This document shows positions 1-8,701 of a stretch of 64,000 nt of DNA, one piece after another. Source of the DNA: Lachnospiraceae bacterium (GTDB lineage Bacteria; Bacillota; Clostridia; Lachnospirales; Lachnospiraceae); NCBI GenBank assembly GCA_900168235.1, contig FUZG01000001.1, positions 248,001-312,000 of the forward strand. Direction: 5' to 3'. Made by a program: the position numbers and the translations under genes. Within the stretch, counting starts at the first letter, position 1; each line of letters begins with the position of its first letter. The notes under the pieces are model-generated. The model was not told the origin of the DNA and did not search any database. It was given only the letters and a program-made list of their open reading frames with translations.

Positions 1-117
1 GATCTCCGGCTGTGTCAGCACTATATCTTTACCGTATTTCTGCGGTTTCTTTTCATACTGAACATATTTATGTATGATCCGTTCCATTAACCACGCAATT
101 TCCTTATAGTCCTTCAT
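1..117 (-). CDS. MarR-type transcriptional regulator, N-terminal fragment (cut by window edge)
   Basis: An open frame starts at an ATG at 117 on the minus strand and runs off the left edge without a stop. The 39 visible residues begin MKDYKEIAWLMERIIHKY and end LTQPEI, which resembles the first helix and the start of the DNA-binding part of small MarR-family regulators. It overlaps the end of the MATE gene by 14 nt, which is typical of a co-transcribed pair. A MarR regulator next to a multidrug exporter commonly controls that exporter; here this is inference. Only the N-terminus is visible, so the family call is tentative. Confidence 0.5.
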   Translation of the reverse strand, partial: MKDYKEIAWLMERIIHKYVQYEKKPQKYGKDIVLTQPEI

Positions 118-1447
118 ACAGTGATCCCCTTATGGTCTCTTGAGTTCTTTTGCTCAATAATACCATACCTGCCGCAACAATAAACGCCAGGATGTGACTA
201 AAGAGGAATGCCATCCAGATTCCTTCGAGTCCAAACAAGCTCTTTAATATAACAGCTGCAGGAATCCTGAACACAATGTAATAGAGGATAAGAAGGATCA
301 TTGCCATGGAAGGACGTCCAATACCCGTTAAATAACCCTGCATGCAGCTTGTAAGCATGTACAGGACATAACCTATACTGATTATTCTAAAGAAGTGCTC
401 TACAACTGCTGCGGTATTTGCGCCCTGTCCAAAAATAGCTGTAAGCTGCCCCGAAATGATCACTACCACTATGCTCATTGCCGCTATGAGACATCCGCCA
501 ACTAATTGTCCCGCTTTCAGATAATCATCTGCCCTGTCCGGCCTCTTTGCTCCCATGCACTGTCCAACGATCGCAGTTATCGCCATGTACATTCCTGTTG
601 TTGGCATAAACATGACAAGTTCAAGGTTTCTCGCAACACCAAATCCTGCCATCGCATCTATTCCAAACGGGGTGATAAAAGAGATCATAACTGCCGAACT
701 AAGCGGAGGCATGATCGACTGAATGGTTGTAGGCATTGAGAGCTTCAGCATTGTCCATGCATCCCTCATATTTACTTTCTTAAAATCGATGGAGAAGAAC
801 TTATGCTTCTTATAATAGATAATGGCATAAACAAGACAAAGTATTTCAGAAGCCACAGTTACAATGGCTGCTCCGGGAAGTCCCCATATTTTGATAAACA
901 CCGGATCAAGTACTGCGTTGAATATTGCTGTTAAAAACATTCCCTTCATCTGGAATGTTGGATCACCAAAGGCTCTGAGTATCGAAGTAAACTGCATATA
1001 TATGAAAAGAGCTGTGTTACCGACAAAGTAATACATCAGATATGTATATGCATCTGCAAAAACTTCCGAGGGGGTACCCATAAGCTTTAAGAGCGGTGAC
1101 GCCAGAATCTCACCTGCAATAAATATGATCATGGATATAACTGTTGACACTGAAAGAATTGTTGCTAATGCTCCCGGAATCTCATCTTTTTTTCCTGCTC
1201 CCACAAGATTTGCTGTCATAACAGATATTCCATTTCCCATACCCATGGCTATAGAGTCTAATATGATCACTATAGCCGTTCCCGCCGTAAGGGCCGACAT
1301 TCCATGCTCCCCAAGCAGATTCCCAACCCACAGACTGTCAACCATGCTGTAGACCATTGTAAGAGTCATTGCTGCAAAAATTGGCATGAACATTTTTATA
1401 AGTGCCTTTCCGGTATTTCCGTTTATAAAGTCTATTTTACTATTCAT
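104..1447 (-). CDS. MATE family multidrug efflux transporter
   Basis: This 447-residue integral membrane protein has the length and repeated hydrophobic pattern (about 12 membrane segments) of MATE exporters. The N-terminal stretch MVYSMVDSLWVGNLLG, with its helix-1 Asp, and the repeated FGDP/GRPS-type loop motifs in both halves fit the family. MATE proteins expel cationic drugs or metabolites using a Na+ or H+ gradient. The start ATG at 1447 has a strong ribosome site (AAGGAGG) seven bases upstream. A MarR-type gene begins inside its last codons. Substrate cannot be read from sequence. Confidence 0.93.
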   Translation of the reverse strand: MNSKIDFINGNTGKALIKMFMPIFAAMTLTMVYSMVDSLWVGNLLGEHGMSALTAGTAIVIILDSIAMGMGNGISVMTANLVGAGKKDEIPGALATILSVSTVISMIIFIAGEILASPLLKLMGTPSEVFADAYTYLMYYFVGNTALFIYMQFTSILRAFGDPTFQMKGMFLTAIFNAVLDPVFIKIWGLPGAAIVTVASEILCLVYAIIYYKKHKFFSIDFKKVNMRDAWTMLKLSMPTTIQSIMPPLSSAVMISFITPFGIDAMAGFGVARNLELVMFMPTTGMYMAITAIVGQCMGAKRPDRADDYLKAGQLVGGCLIAAMSIVVVIISGQLTAIFGQGANTAAVVEHFFRIISIGYVLYMLTSCMQGYLTGIGRPSMAMILLILYYIVFRIPAAVILKSLFGLEGIWMAFLFSHILAFIVAAGMVLLSKRTQETIRGSLYEGL

Positions 1448-1506
1448 GATTTCCTCCTTATGTATAGCAGCTATACTGTTTAATGACTATACTGTTATCA
1501 TAAAGA

Positions 1507-1530
1507 AAAAGCCGGCCTGCGCCGGCTTTT
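1507..1530 (-). terminator. rho-independent terminator downstream of the tryptophan ABC operon
   Basis: The stem GCCGGC/GCCGGC with a CTGC loop is flanked by A and T runs. Read on the minus strand, the hairpin is followed by TTTTTCTTT. It lies after the ABC ATPase gene and the decayed fragment, and before the MATE gene, so it probably ends the transporter transcript. Confidence 0.8.
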
Positions 1531-1573
1531 CACTTATCTTATATTGTTTTACACGGAAATCTGCTTTTTATCC

Positions 1574-1723
1574 TCATATCCCTTGGCTATTAATAATATA
1601 ATACCCTTCCTGAATAGCTGCAAATGTTGCTATAGCACATACGATCACTGCGCTGTATCTAAAATCTACCATTCTTAAAGTCAACGGCAAAATAAATAAT
1701 ATCCCACCGGTTATCCTATTCAT
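1574..1723 (-). pseudogene. C-terminal remnant of a CDP-alcohol phosphatidyltransferase-like membrane protein
   Basis: A 49-codon open frame on the minus strand reads MNRITGGILFILPLTL at the start and AIATFAAIQEGYYI near the end. This pattern matches, as I remember it, the extreme C-terminus of clostridial CDP-alcohol phosphatidyltransferase proteins (about 180-240 residues). The catalytic D-x2-D-G-x2-A-R motif and all N-terminal membrane helices are absent, because the upstream sequence is the ABC ATPase gene. No good ribosome site precedes the ATG. I read it as a gene tail left after a deletion, though a real small membrane protein is not excluded. Confidence 0.5.
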
Positions 1724-1747
1724 TGCAGAGTGGACTGTCACAAATTT

Positions 1748-2560
1748 TTAGTTTCCGTCTTCTATAGATATCTCATCAAATCTCTCTGTGAGATCACGGA
1801 TACTTACTTTATTTTTCTCTTCACCCGAAACATCAAAAACGATATTTCCTCTATGCATCATAAAGAGCCTGTCGCCGTAGTCTGCGGCGAATTTCAGGTT
1901 GTGAGTGACCATAAGAGTCGTCACATGCTTTTCTTCCACCACGCGCTTTGTGAGCTCCATAACGATGGCTGCAGACTTCGGATCAAGAGCTGCTGTGTGC
2001 TCATCAAGGATCAACAGATCCAGGTCCGTCTCAGCCGCAATGAGAAGCGCCAGCGCCTGCCTCTGTCCGCCGGACAGGGTACTTACTTTCTGCTCAAGCT
2101 TATCTTCAAGTCCCATTCTAAGGAGTGACAGCTTTTCCTTGTAATATCCTATCCTCTTTCGGTTGACACCTCTCTGGAGAAAATAGCTTTTTCCCTTGTT
2201 ATCAGCAAGTGCCATATTTTCAAGGATAGTGAGATTCGGACAGGTTCCTGCTGACGGATCCTGATAAACTCGTCCGATAAATGCGCTTCTCTGGTGCTCA
2301 CGGAGCTTTGTCACATCCATGTCTCCAACTTTTATCGAGCCGGAATCCACGGGAAGTGAACCACAGAGCAGGTTCAGCATGGTTGTTTTTCCCGATCCGT
2401 TTGAACCTACCACGCTTGTAAAGCTTCCCTTCGGGATGCTCAGATTAAAGTCTGTAAATATCACATTTTCATTAACGCTTCCGGCGTTAAATATCTTTGA
2501 TACATGCTCAAAGGACACAAATTTATCCATTGTTCCTGCTTTCTGCATTTTTGATGACAT
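1748..2560 (-). CDS. trpZ: ABC transporter ATP-binding protein of a tryptophan importer
   Basis: This 270-residue ATPase powers uptake by the adjacent permease. It shows Walker A GSNGSGKT (about residue 52), the ABC signature LSGGQ (about 162), Walker B LLILDE (about 182) and the switch His in MVTHNL. The start is placed at the ATG at 2560 because AGGAGGGAG lies just before it; an upstream ATG at 2581 lacks such a site. The gene overlaps the permease stop by 38 nt. The order binding protein, permease, ATPase behind a Trp T-box fits the trpXYZ importers of Firmicutes; the substrate is inferred from the T-box. Confidence 0.85.
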   Translation of the reverse strand: MSSKMQKAGTMDKFVSFEHVSKIFNAGSVNENVIFTDFNLSIPKGSFTSVVGSNGSGKTTMLNLLCGSLPVDSGSIKVGDMDVTKLREHQRSAFIGRVYQDPSAGTCPNLTILENMALADNKGKSYFLQRGVNRKRIGYYKEKLSLLRMGLEDKLEQKVSTLSGGQRQALALLIAAETDLDLLILDEHTAALDPKSAAIVMELTKRVVEEKHVTTLMVTHNLKFAADYGDRLFMMHRGNIVFDVSGEEKNKVSIRDLTERFDEISIEDGN

Positions 2561-3449
2561 TTTTCTCCCTCCTTTCTTCACTGTATCTGGAGGAGATCAA
2601 TGCGATCACAAACAGGATAGACATCAGTGCTTTGAGATAGATTGTTTCGAGTCCGAGCTGCATTGCTATAGTAAGGCATGCTCTGTACACTACCATACCG
2701 ATAACTGCGGTTGTTGTTGCGTGGATATACTTTGCTTTTCCAAGTGCCGCACCACCGATTATTACTGCCGCAAGAGACATTACTACCATTCCGGTACCGC
2801 TTCCTGCATCAGCGCTTTCTCTCTGCTGTGCGAGCACACATCCTGAAAGTGTTGTGAGAGCGTTACCGATCATGAGTCCGAGAATTTTCATATTGCCCGG
2901 ATCTTTTCCGATGGACACTACAAATTTCGGATTGTTTCCGGCTGCTCTGAGCAGAAGACCTGAACGAGTTTCCAGATAAAGATCCAGAATGATCTTTACC
3001 ACGAGGCATACGAATAATGCCATTACAGTCCAGCCCCACTGACCAAGCTTTTCATACACTGCACCGCCTATACCCGAGTTAAAGATAGTCGGCATGTTAA
3101 ATATAGAAAGCACTGCCTTTTTCTCGGTGATCACCATATTTACACTGTAAAGGGCTGTCATCACGAGGATTCCGGACATCAGATCAGTGATCTTGAGCTT
3201 TACATGAAGGACACCTGTAAGGGTTCCTGCCAAAGCGCCCGCTGCGAGGCAGATAAGGCATGCTGCCCAGGGATTGACACCTTTTGTGATAAGCTCAGCC
3301 GCGAGACAGCATCCAAGCGGAAATGTACCGTCTACGGACAGGTCCGGAAAATTTAATACTTTATATGTGATATAGACGCCCATTGCCATGATGCCGTAGA
3401 TGAATCCCTCCCGGAGGACTACCTCCAGGAGGCCGAGAAAGATCTGCAT
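2523..3449 (-). CDS. trpY: ABC transporter permease of a tryptophan importer
   Basis: This 308-residue polytopic protein has about eight to nine hydrophobic segments and resembles the branched-chain-amino-acid/LivH-like permeases that pair with DUF534-type binding proteins. The early motif FPDLSVDGTFPLG is characteristic of that group. It should form the membrane channel for the substrate delivered by the upstream lipoprotein. It begins 33 nt after the binding-protein gene and overlaps the ATPase gene, so the three are one transcription unit under the T-box leader. The specific substrate, tryptophan, is inferred from that leader. Confidence 0.85.
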   Translation of the reverse strand: MQIFLGLLEVVLREGFIYGIMAMGVYITYKVLNFPDLSVDGTFPLGCCLAAELITKGVNPWAACLICLAAGALAGTLTGVLHVKLKITDLMSGILVMTALYSVNMVITEKKAVLSIFNMPTIFNSGIGGAVYEKLGQWGWTVMALFVCLVVKIILDLYLETRSGLLLRAAGNNPKFVVSIGKDPGNMKILGLMIGNALTTLSGCVLAQQRESADAGSGTGMVVMSLAAVIIGGAALGKAKYIHATTTAVIGMVVYRACLTIAMQLGLETIYLKALMSILFVIALISSRYSEERREKNVIKNAESRNNG

Positions 3450-3482
3450 TACTTTTTATACTCCTTGCTGTTTTCTTGTTTC

Positions 3483-4568
3483 TTATTTGTTACTTCCTGT
3501 TGTAACCATTGTTCCGTTTTTATAATCCTCAGGAACCTGAAGGCTGAGCTTTTCTGCTACTTCAGTATTGATGAAAGGTGTTCCTTCGCTTGCTGTATAG
3601 ATCTCGGATTCCTCAGGTGTGAGCTCACCCTTAAGGATCTTTCCTGCGATCTTTCCTGTTTCTTTTCCGAGTGCTACGTAGTCGATACTGATGGATGCGA
3701 GACATCCGTCATATACCTGGCCTTCTTCGGAACCAAATACCGGGATACCTGCCTGATCTGCTGCCTGCAGAACGCTCGGAAGGTTGTTTACTACGTTGTT
3801 ATCAGTAAAGTTATTGATGCAGTCTACACCTTTTGATACGAGGCTCTGAGCTCCGCTCACTACTTCACTTGCATTTGTTACGCCCTGATCAACGATCTCG
3901 AAGTCATACTTCGGAGCGAGCTCTTTGATGATTCCAAGGTCTGTGATGGAGTTCGGCTCACTTGTTGTGTAAAGGATACCGATCTTCTTTGCATCCGGAA
4001 GGAATGCGCGGATGAGCTGGAGCTGTGCTTCGATGGGAAGCTTATCGGATGATCCCGCACAGATTGTTCCTGACTTTTCAAGACTGTCTACAAGCTGTGC
4101 GCTTACAGGATCTGATACTGCGGTAAATACTACCGGAATGTTATCTGCCTTACATGCGCCGTATGCGCTCATCGCTGCGGGTGTTGCGATGGCACCTACA
4201 AGGTCATATTTTTTCTGAGCCATTGTCTGTGCTTCTGTATCTGCTGTGGATGTTTCTGCATTCGCATTCTGGAAGTCGATCGTCAGGTTTTCACCTTCTA
4301 CAAATCCTTCTTCTGCAAGACCCTGTACAAATCCTGTGTAGCAGTTATCGAGTGACGGTACTGTTGTGAACTGGATCACACCGATCTTTTTTGCGTCTGC
4401 TGATGCTTCTGCGGTTCCTGCTTCTGATGAACCTGCCGCAGTTGTCTCAGCCGCAGCTGTTGTTCCTGTTGTGCTGTTTGATGCTGTGCTTCTGCATCCT
4501 GCGAGTGAAAGTGCGATCACTGCAGCCATTCCTACTGAGAGTACTTTTTTCAGCATGTTGTTTTTCAT
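3483..4568 (-). CDS. trpX: ABC transporter substrate-binding lipoprotein (tryptophan importer)
   Basis: The 361-residue protein starts at the ATG at 4568, which is preceded by GGAGGAAAAT; a longer frame reaching 4733 would translate the T-box terminator and is not believed. The N-terminus is a lipoprotein signal with lipobox LAGC, then an Ala/Thr/Ser-rich linker, then a periplasmic-binding fold of the DUF534 (PF04392) type beginning KKIGVIQFTTVPSLDNCYTG. It should be anchored outside the membrane and hand substrate to the permease. Trp T-box control points to tryptophan as ligand, or possibly indole or a precursor. Confidence 0.88.
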   Translation of the reverse strand: MKNNMLKKVLSVGMAAVIALSLAGCRSTASNSTTGTTAAAETTAAGSSEAGTAEASADAKKIGVIQFTTVPSLDNCYTGFVQGLAEEGFVEGENLTIDFQNANAETSTADTEAQTMAQKKYDLVGAIATPAAMSAYGACKADNIPVVFTAVSDPVSAQLVDSLEKSGTICAGSSDKLPIEAQLQLIRAFLPDAKKIGILYTTSEPNSITDLGIIKELAPKYDFEIVDQGVTNASEVVSGAQSLVSKGVDCINNFTDNNVVNNLPSVLQAADQAGIPVFGSEEGQVYDGCLASISIDYVALGKETGKIAGKILKGELTPEESEIYTASEGTPFINTEVAEKLSLQVPEDYKNGTMVTTGSNK

Positions 4569-4631
4569 ATTTTCCTCCATTCCCGGGTGTCTTCTGACAC
4601 CTCTCTGTACTGCGGCGGGGATTTTGGAACT

Positions 4632-4932
4632 AAAAAAGCTCCTGTCCCAGCCAGCCTTCTGAACTGACAAGGACAAGAGCTGATAATCATACTCCTGCGG
4701 TACCACCTTGCTTGACATACATAATATGCCCACTCTTTACCACATACCAACATATGTGTTTTCCTGTAACGGGGAACAGCCGTCTCACCTACAAGAATCT
4801 GCCTGATTCCTTCAGCTTGCCCTCAAAAGTCCATTCATTCACAGTCCCTGTACCGCAATCCCACCACCTGCGGTTCTCTGAGTCAGTTTCTTATGAACTA
4901 CTCTTCTTTCTCATTGGTTTATTTGTTTAATT
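4632..4932 (-). promoter_or_regulatory. T-box riboswitch, tryptophan (UGG specifier), upstream of trpXYZ
   Basis: On the minus strand the leader contains a Stem I beginning GAAGAGTAG, a specifier loop with GAATGGACT whose TGG codon lies at 4831-4833, and the hallmark T-box sequence GGTGGTACCGC at 4697-4707. A terminator hairpin follows (AGCTC...GAGCT, 4638-4681) with a T run to 4632. Uncharged tRNA-Trp should bind the TGG and the T-box bulge, stabilise the antiterminator and let transcription reach the transporter genes. Confidence 0.93.
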
Positions 4933-4939
4933 GTGTCAT

Positions 4940-4968
4940 ATAATACTTCATGTTTTTTACTTTGTCAA
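4940..4968 (-). promoter_or_regulatory. Housekeeping promoter of the T-box/trpXYZ transcript
   Basis: On the minus strand TTGACA (4963-4968) and TATTAT (4940-4945) are separated by exactly 17 bases and lie just upstream of the T-box leader. Confidence 0.85.
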
Positions 4969-5022
4969 TGTAGTGTGTTAAATTTTGAGAAATTTTTTGA
5001 GAAAAAATTGTCGTGATCAGAA

Positions 5023-5066
5023 ACAAGTTACGCTAGGCTCGACAAAACCTCGCTAAGTGCTCCGAA
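5023..5066 (+). repeat. Dispersed intergenic repeat, copy 1
   Basis: The segment runs AAGTTACGCTAGGCTCG, then an A-rich spacer, then CCTCGCTAAGTGCTCCG. The same two blocks occur at 42499-42541, and related forms occur near 12391-12475 and 13945-13983, always outside genes. Function unknown. Confidence 0.7.
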
Positions 5067-5072
5067 AATAAA

Positions 5073-5109
5073 AAAGATGTGAAAACGATTTCTCGTTCTT
5101 CACATCTTT
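5073..5109 (-). terminator. Terminator of the tRNA-Pro transcript
   Basis: AAAGATGTGAA pairs with TTCACATCTTT, with an inner AACGA/TCGTT helix. On the minus strand it directly follows the tRNA gene and ends in TTTTTTATTTT. Confidence 0.85.
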
Positions 5110-5117
5110 CTAAATAA

Positions 5118-5192
5118 TCGGAGTGACAAGATTCGAACTTGCGGCCTCCACCTCCCTAAGATGGCGCTCTAGCCAAACTGAGCCACACCCCG
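5118..5192 (-). tRNA. tRNA-Pro (anticodon AGG)
   Basis: A complete cloverleaf folds on the minus strand: acceptor CGGGGTG/CACTCCG with discriminator A, D arm GCTC...GAGC, anticodon stem CCATC/GGTGG with loop TTAGGGA, and T arm GCAAG-TTCGAAT-CTTGT. The anticodon at loop positions 34-36 is AGG, followed by G37, which is usual for proline tRNAs. CCA is not encoded. A terminator follows nine bases downstream. Confidence 0.92.
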
Positions 5193-5344
5193 ATTTCTTA
5201 TTTTGTTTGCCGTGTTTTCCGCGGCACGAGTTATATAATATTACAACCCCACACATACGTCAACTACTTTTTTCACTTTTTTTAAAATTTTTTTCATAGC
5301 CCCCTGCAAAGCTTTATAAACCCCAGGTAAACCCTGCATAAAAA

Positions 5345-5502
5345 CCCACAAAAATGGTGCCGGGCATGCACGACAGCTTTTGAGAATGTTTTTTCTCCGC
5401 TATCATGGGATCCGACACCTTAAGGGAAACCTCATTTCCCGCATCTCCATTTTCCTGAACCGCATCTTGTTTTGTTTCTACCGCGATTCAAGACCTATTA
5501 TA
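5345..5502 (-). ncRNA. Candidate structured RNA between the permease gene and tRNA-Pro
   Basis: The intergenic space 5193-5585 has no open frame. On the minus strand an extended -10 (TGGTATAAT, 5497-5502) is followed by a GGGAAA/TTTCCC hairpin (5424-5440) and then a long imperfect hairpin (5356-5419) whose base pairs GGTGTCGG with CCGGCACC, followed by ATTTTTG. That layout suggests a short independent transcript of about 150 nt ending in its own terminator. I could not match it to 6S, SRP, RNase P or tmRNA by their known signatures. Confidence 0.35.
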
Positions 5503-5585
5503 CCACACTAATCTGACAATTAGTTATCTTTTAACAAAGTTTTTTAATTAGTTCAATCGTTACTTTTGTATTGTCTGACAACACA

Positions 5586-7937
5586 TCACTCCACTCCCTT
5601 CAGTGCATCGACCATATCAATACTCTTTACCTTTCTGCTGAGCAGTACGCTTATCCCCATCGACAGGATAAATGTACCTATGACCGAGAGAAAGTATGAC
5701 GGCATTTTTATGACGCCCATATAATCCATAGATTCCGGCATATCTGCCATGATACCGTCGAGAAGCAGTCTTCCTAACGGGATTCCTGCTATTACTCCTG
5801 CGATCGTGATCCACAGGTTCTGCATTATCAGTATCCACCTTATCATGCCTACAGGGAATCCCAGCACCTTCAGCGTTGCCATGTCTCTTGCTTTTTCCAC
5901 TATAGAGAGCACTCCAAGGTTATACAGCACCACAATACCAAGTACAGTCGCTACGACTATAAATATTCCCATCATGACGTACATCATTTTCTTCATTTCT
6001 TCTATAGACGACATCATTTCACCGGTATTCTGTACGCTTATCACTTCATCACGGTCCTCTATGGACGGGTCCGGTATGCAGTTAGTTAAAACTACCGATG
6101 GTCTGAAAGCGATGTCATGATCTCTGAAAACATCCTCTTTCATGGTGATACCCTGAGAGCTGGGATTTCTGTATATCTGCACGACTCTGTCCCTATACCA
6201 TTTATCTGCCCCTGTAATATGCCACCGGACAAAGTCTCCTTCCTTTATCCCGAGGCTCAGCGCCATCTTACTGGACATAGCAACGCCTGTATCCGTGAAA
6301 TCTATATACTTTAACTGATGATTCTGAAAATGCATGAGATTGCCTTTTCCAACAGCCGTCACGGTCCCGGTCTTTTTTATCGTATCACCATCATCACTCA
6401 AAACTTCAAAGTCCGCAGCGACAGTTTCGATCATCTGCCCGCTGTATTGAAGTGCATAATCTTTTACATCGTCCGGATCCGTTCCCTCCTTAAAAGTGAT
6501 CTGGCTCGATGCTGTATTAAGCTCTCCATACATCCATACCGTAAAGAAATTAACAGAGTCAAGGCATCCAAATGCCGAGATCAAAAGCATTGTACAGCCT
6601 GCAACACCAAGAACTCCCATACAGGTACGGAGCCTGTTTCTCATGATATCCCTGATGTTCCACTGGACATTAAAGCCCAAGCCTCTCCAAAATCTGCTTT
6701 TTTCAAATGCTGAATGTTTTAGATTTTTAGGGGATTCAGGGCGAAGCGTCTCTGCCGGCGGAGGTGCCAGCTCTTTTCTGCATGAGATATATCCAACACC
6801 TGACGAAACCGCCACTTCAAAGATCACCATAAAAACTGCTTTCCCTGAAAGCCCGGGTTCATAGGAAGGGAAAATATATGTATCCTTCATCATACCCATT
6901 ATCAGGTCCGTAATGGTGCTGTAGCCCGCAAATCCGCCCAGAACGCTGCCTATAAGACTTAAGAAGCCTCCATATGTCACGTAGTGGAGCATAATGGTCC
7001 TGCGCGAAAATCCAAGCGCTTTAAGCGTACCTATCTGCACCCGCTGCCTGGAAGTCATCCTGGTCATGGTCGTAATGATGCCCATAACAGATATCAGCAG
7101 AAACACTATCGGAAACATAAACGACATGGCTTCATGCTGATCCATTTCCGCTCTGAAGGTCTGATAGCTAAGATTATCGTCCTTGGTCAGAACCGCCAGC
7201 GAATCATTATCCAGCGCCTTTCGTATCTCTCTTGAAATGCGGCTGCACTCCGCCTTTTCCTGATCCGAAAGCCCATCCCTGTTGTCTACGTTTTTCAGGT
7301 CCAAAAGCAGCTGATTCCACTTTGCTCCGCCTGCCATCCTGCTCTCAGCGCTGTCCATAAAACACATGCCGTAGGTTCCGTACTCCGGCATAAGTGCAGC
7401 GACGTTAGGCAGAAAATATACATACTCCGGGTTATAGATCGTTCCGCGTATGATCTCGTCCCATTCCACTCCGTCGATCTTTAATGTGATGGTGTCACCT
7501 ATGGACAGATGATTTTTTTTCGCAAAAAACGGGTCGATCCATACGCCTCTCTCCCCAACAGAATACGGATCACCGGAAATACGATACGTGGATGATATTT
7601 CATCATTTTCGATGAAATTTATGGACATATCCGCTTCTCTGTCAGGAAGGACTGCTTTTCCCGGACTCTGTATCCTTCTCACCGTCTTACTCACTCCGGG
7701 AATATTCGATACGACGGACGCGCTTTCCGAGGAAAAATCTGCTCCTTCCACCCAAAGATCCGCAAGGTTCTGCTCCGTATAATAGTCAAATTCTCCCTTG
7801 GACATGCCTGTGACTTCCGAATCCATGCCGACAAATATGTACATTCCAAGAAATGACATTATAAATATGGATAAAAACTGGACCTTTGCCTTCCTGATAT
7901 CCCGAAGCATCTTGCGAAAAAGCATATTTCTCACCAT
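5586..7937 (-). CDS. MacB/FtsX-type ABC transporter permease
   Basis: This 783-residue protein has an N-terminal membrane helix, a large extracytoplasmic domain, three membrane helices, a linker, then a second copy of the same layout ending in three helices. That is the duplicated FtsX (PF02687) architecture of MacB-like permeases of Gram-positive bacteria. Such systems extrude peptides, lipids or antibiotics mechanically rather than through a channel. The gene overlaps the ATPase gene by a few bases and follows a HlyD-like adaptor gene, forming a three-gene efflux operon. The substrate is unknown. Confidence 0.88.
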   Translation of the reverse strand: MVRNMLFRKMLRDIRKAKVQFLSIFIMSFLGMYIFVGMDSEVTGMSKGEFDYYTEQNLADLWVEGADFSSESASVVSNIPGVSKTVRRIQSPGKAVLPDREADMSINFIENDEISSTYRISGDPYSVGERGVWIDPFFAKKNHLSIGDTITLKIDGVEWDEIIRGTIYNPEYVYFLPNVAALMPEYGTYGMCFMDSAESRMAGGAKWNQLLLDLKNVDNRDGLSDQEKAECSRISREIRKALDNDSLAVLTKDDNLSYQTFRAEMDQHEAMSFMFPIVFLLISVMGIITTMTRMTSRQRVQIGTLKALGFSRRTIMLHYVTYGGFLSLIGSVLGGFAGYSTITDLIMGMMKDTYIFPSYEPGLSGKAVFMVIFEVAVSSGVGYISCRKELAPPPAETLRPESPKNLKHSAFEKSRFWRGLGFNVQWNIRDIMRNRLRTCMGVLGVAGCTMLLISAFGCLDSVNFFTVWMYGELNTASSQITFKEGTDPDDVKDYALQYSGQMIETVAADFEVLSDDGDTIKKTGTVTAVGKGNLMHFQNHQLKYIDFTDTGVAMSSKMALSLGIKEGDFVRWHITGADKWYRDRVVQIYRNPSSQGITMKEDVFRDHDIAFRPSVVLTNCIPDPSIEDRDEVISVQNTGEMMSSIEEMKKMMYVMMGIFIVVATVLGIVVLYNLGVLSIVEKARDMATLKVLGFPVGMIRWILIMQNLWITIAGVIAGIPLGRLLLDGIMADMPESMDYMGVIKMPSYFLSVIGTFILSMGISVLLSRKVKSIDMVDALKGVE

Positions 7938-8701
7938 TTCACCTCTTCTGCACTCTTCGGATCATCACAGGTCTGCACGTCCTGTATCCTGCCATTTTTT
8001 ACCCTGATGACTCTGTCTGCTATCTCTGCAAATACGCTGTTATGGGTTACCATTACAACTGTCCTGTGCTCAGTCCTGCTCATGTCCTGAAGGAGCTTCA
8101 GTATTTCCTGACCTGTTCCGGTATCAAGAGCGCCTGTAGGTTCGTCGCACAGCAGTAATCTCGGATTTTTCGCTATGGCCCTCGCAATAGAAGTTCTCTG
8201 CTGTTCTCCTCCTGACATCTGAGACGGAAACTGATGCATGTGCTCCTCAAGCCCTACACTCTTCAGCGCATCCTCAGGAGCACGTACGGTAAACTTTTCT
8301 CCTTTTTCATTCCATACAGACTTCTTCCGGAGGCTTTTGCACAGGTCTCCCATCAAAGCCACATTTTCGTATGCCGTAAGCGTCGGAACGAGATTATAAA
8401 ACTGAAAAACGACGCCAACATTCCACGCACGGTATTCCGTTAATTCCCTATCCGAAAAATCCGCAATATTTTTATTATCAAAAATAATCTCACCCGCTGA
8501 AGGTGTGTCCATGCCGCCGAGCAGGTTCAAAAGCGTACTTTTTCCTGCTCCGCTTGGTCCCAGTATGACCACCATTTCGCCCTCATAGAGTTCCAGATTT
8601 ACATCACGCAGGGCATAAAACGTCCTGTCACCCATCTGATATGAACGTTCAACATTCTTAAATTCGATGAAGGGTGCCTTTTTTTCTATGTTATTCTGCA
8701 T
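7931..8701 (-). CDS. MacB/LolD-type ABC transporter ATP-binding protein
   Basis: This ATPase of about 256 residues has Walker [10 protein letters not shown] (about residue 48), the signature MSGGEQQR, Walker [13 protein letters not shown] and switch His in MVTHN, the classic LolD/MacB set. The ATG at 8701 is preferred; an upstream GTG at 8728 would lie deeper in the adaptor gene. The start overlaps the end of the HlyD-like gene and the stop overlaps the permease start, so all three are translationally coupled. It drives the neighbouring permease. Confidence 0.9.
   Translation of the reverse strand: MQNNIEKKAPFIEFKNVERSYQMGDRTFYALRDVNLELYEGEMVVILGPSGAGKSTLLNLLGGMDTPSAGEIIFDNKNIADFSDRELTEYRAWNVGVVFQFYNLVPTLTAYENVALMGDLCKSLRKKSVWNEKGEKFTVRAPEDALKSVGLEEHMHQFPSQMSGGEQQRTSIARAIAKNPRLLLCDEPTGALDTGTGQEILKLLQDMSRTEHRTVVMVTHNSVFAEIADRVIRVKNGRIQDVQTCDDPKSAEEVKW

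Noticed and set aside
2319-2846. Plus-strand frame of 175 codons opposite the ABC genes
   Set aside because: It overlaps two clear ABC genes on the other strand and shows no domain or ribosome site.
3483-4733. Longer version of the binding protein starting at 4733
   Set aside because: The extra 55 codons run through the T-box and terminator; the ATG at 4568 has a perfect ribosome site and begins the lipoprotein signal.
5345-5502. Naming the candidate RNA as 6S or SRP RNA
   Set aside because: The expected SRP tetraloop/asymmetric loop and the 6S central bubble could not be recognised; left unnamed.
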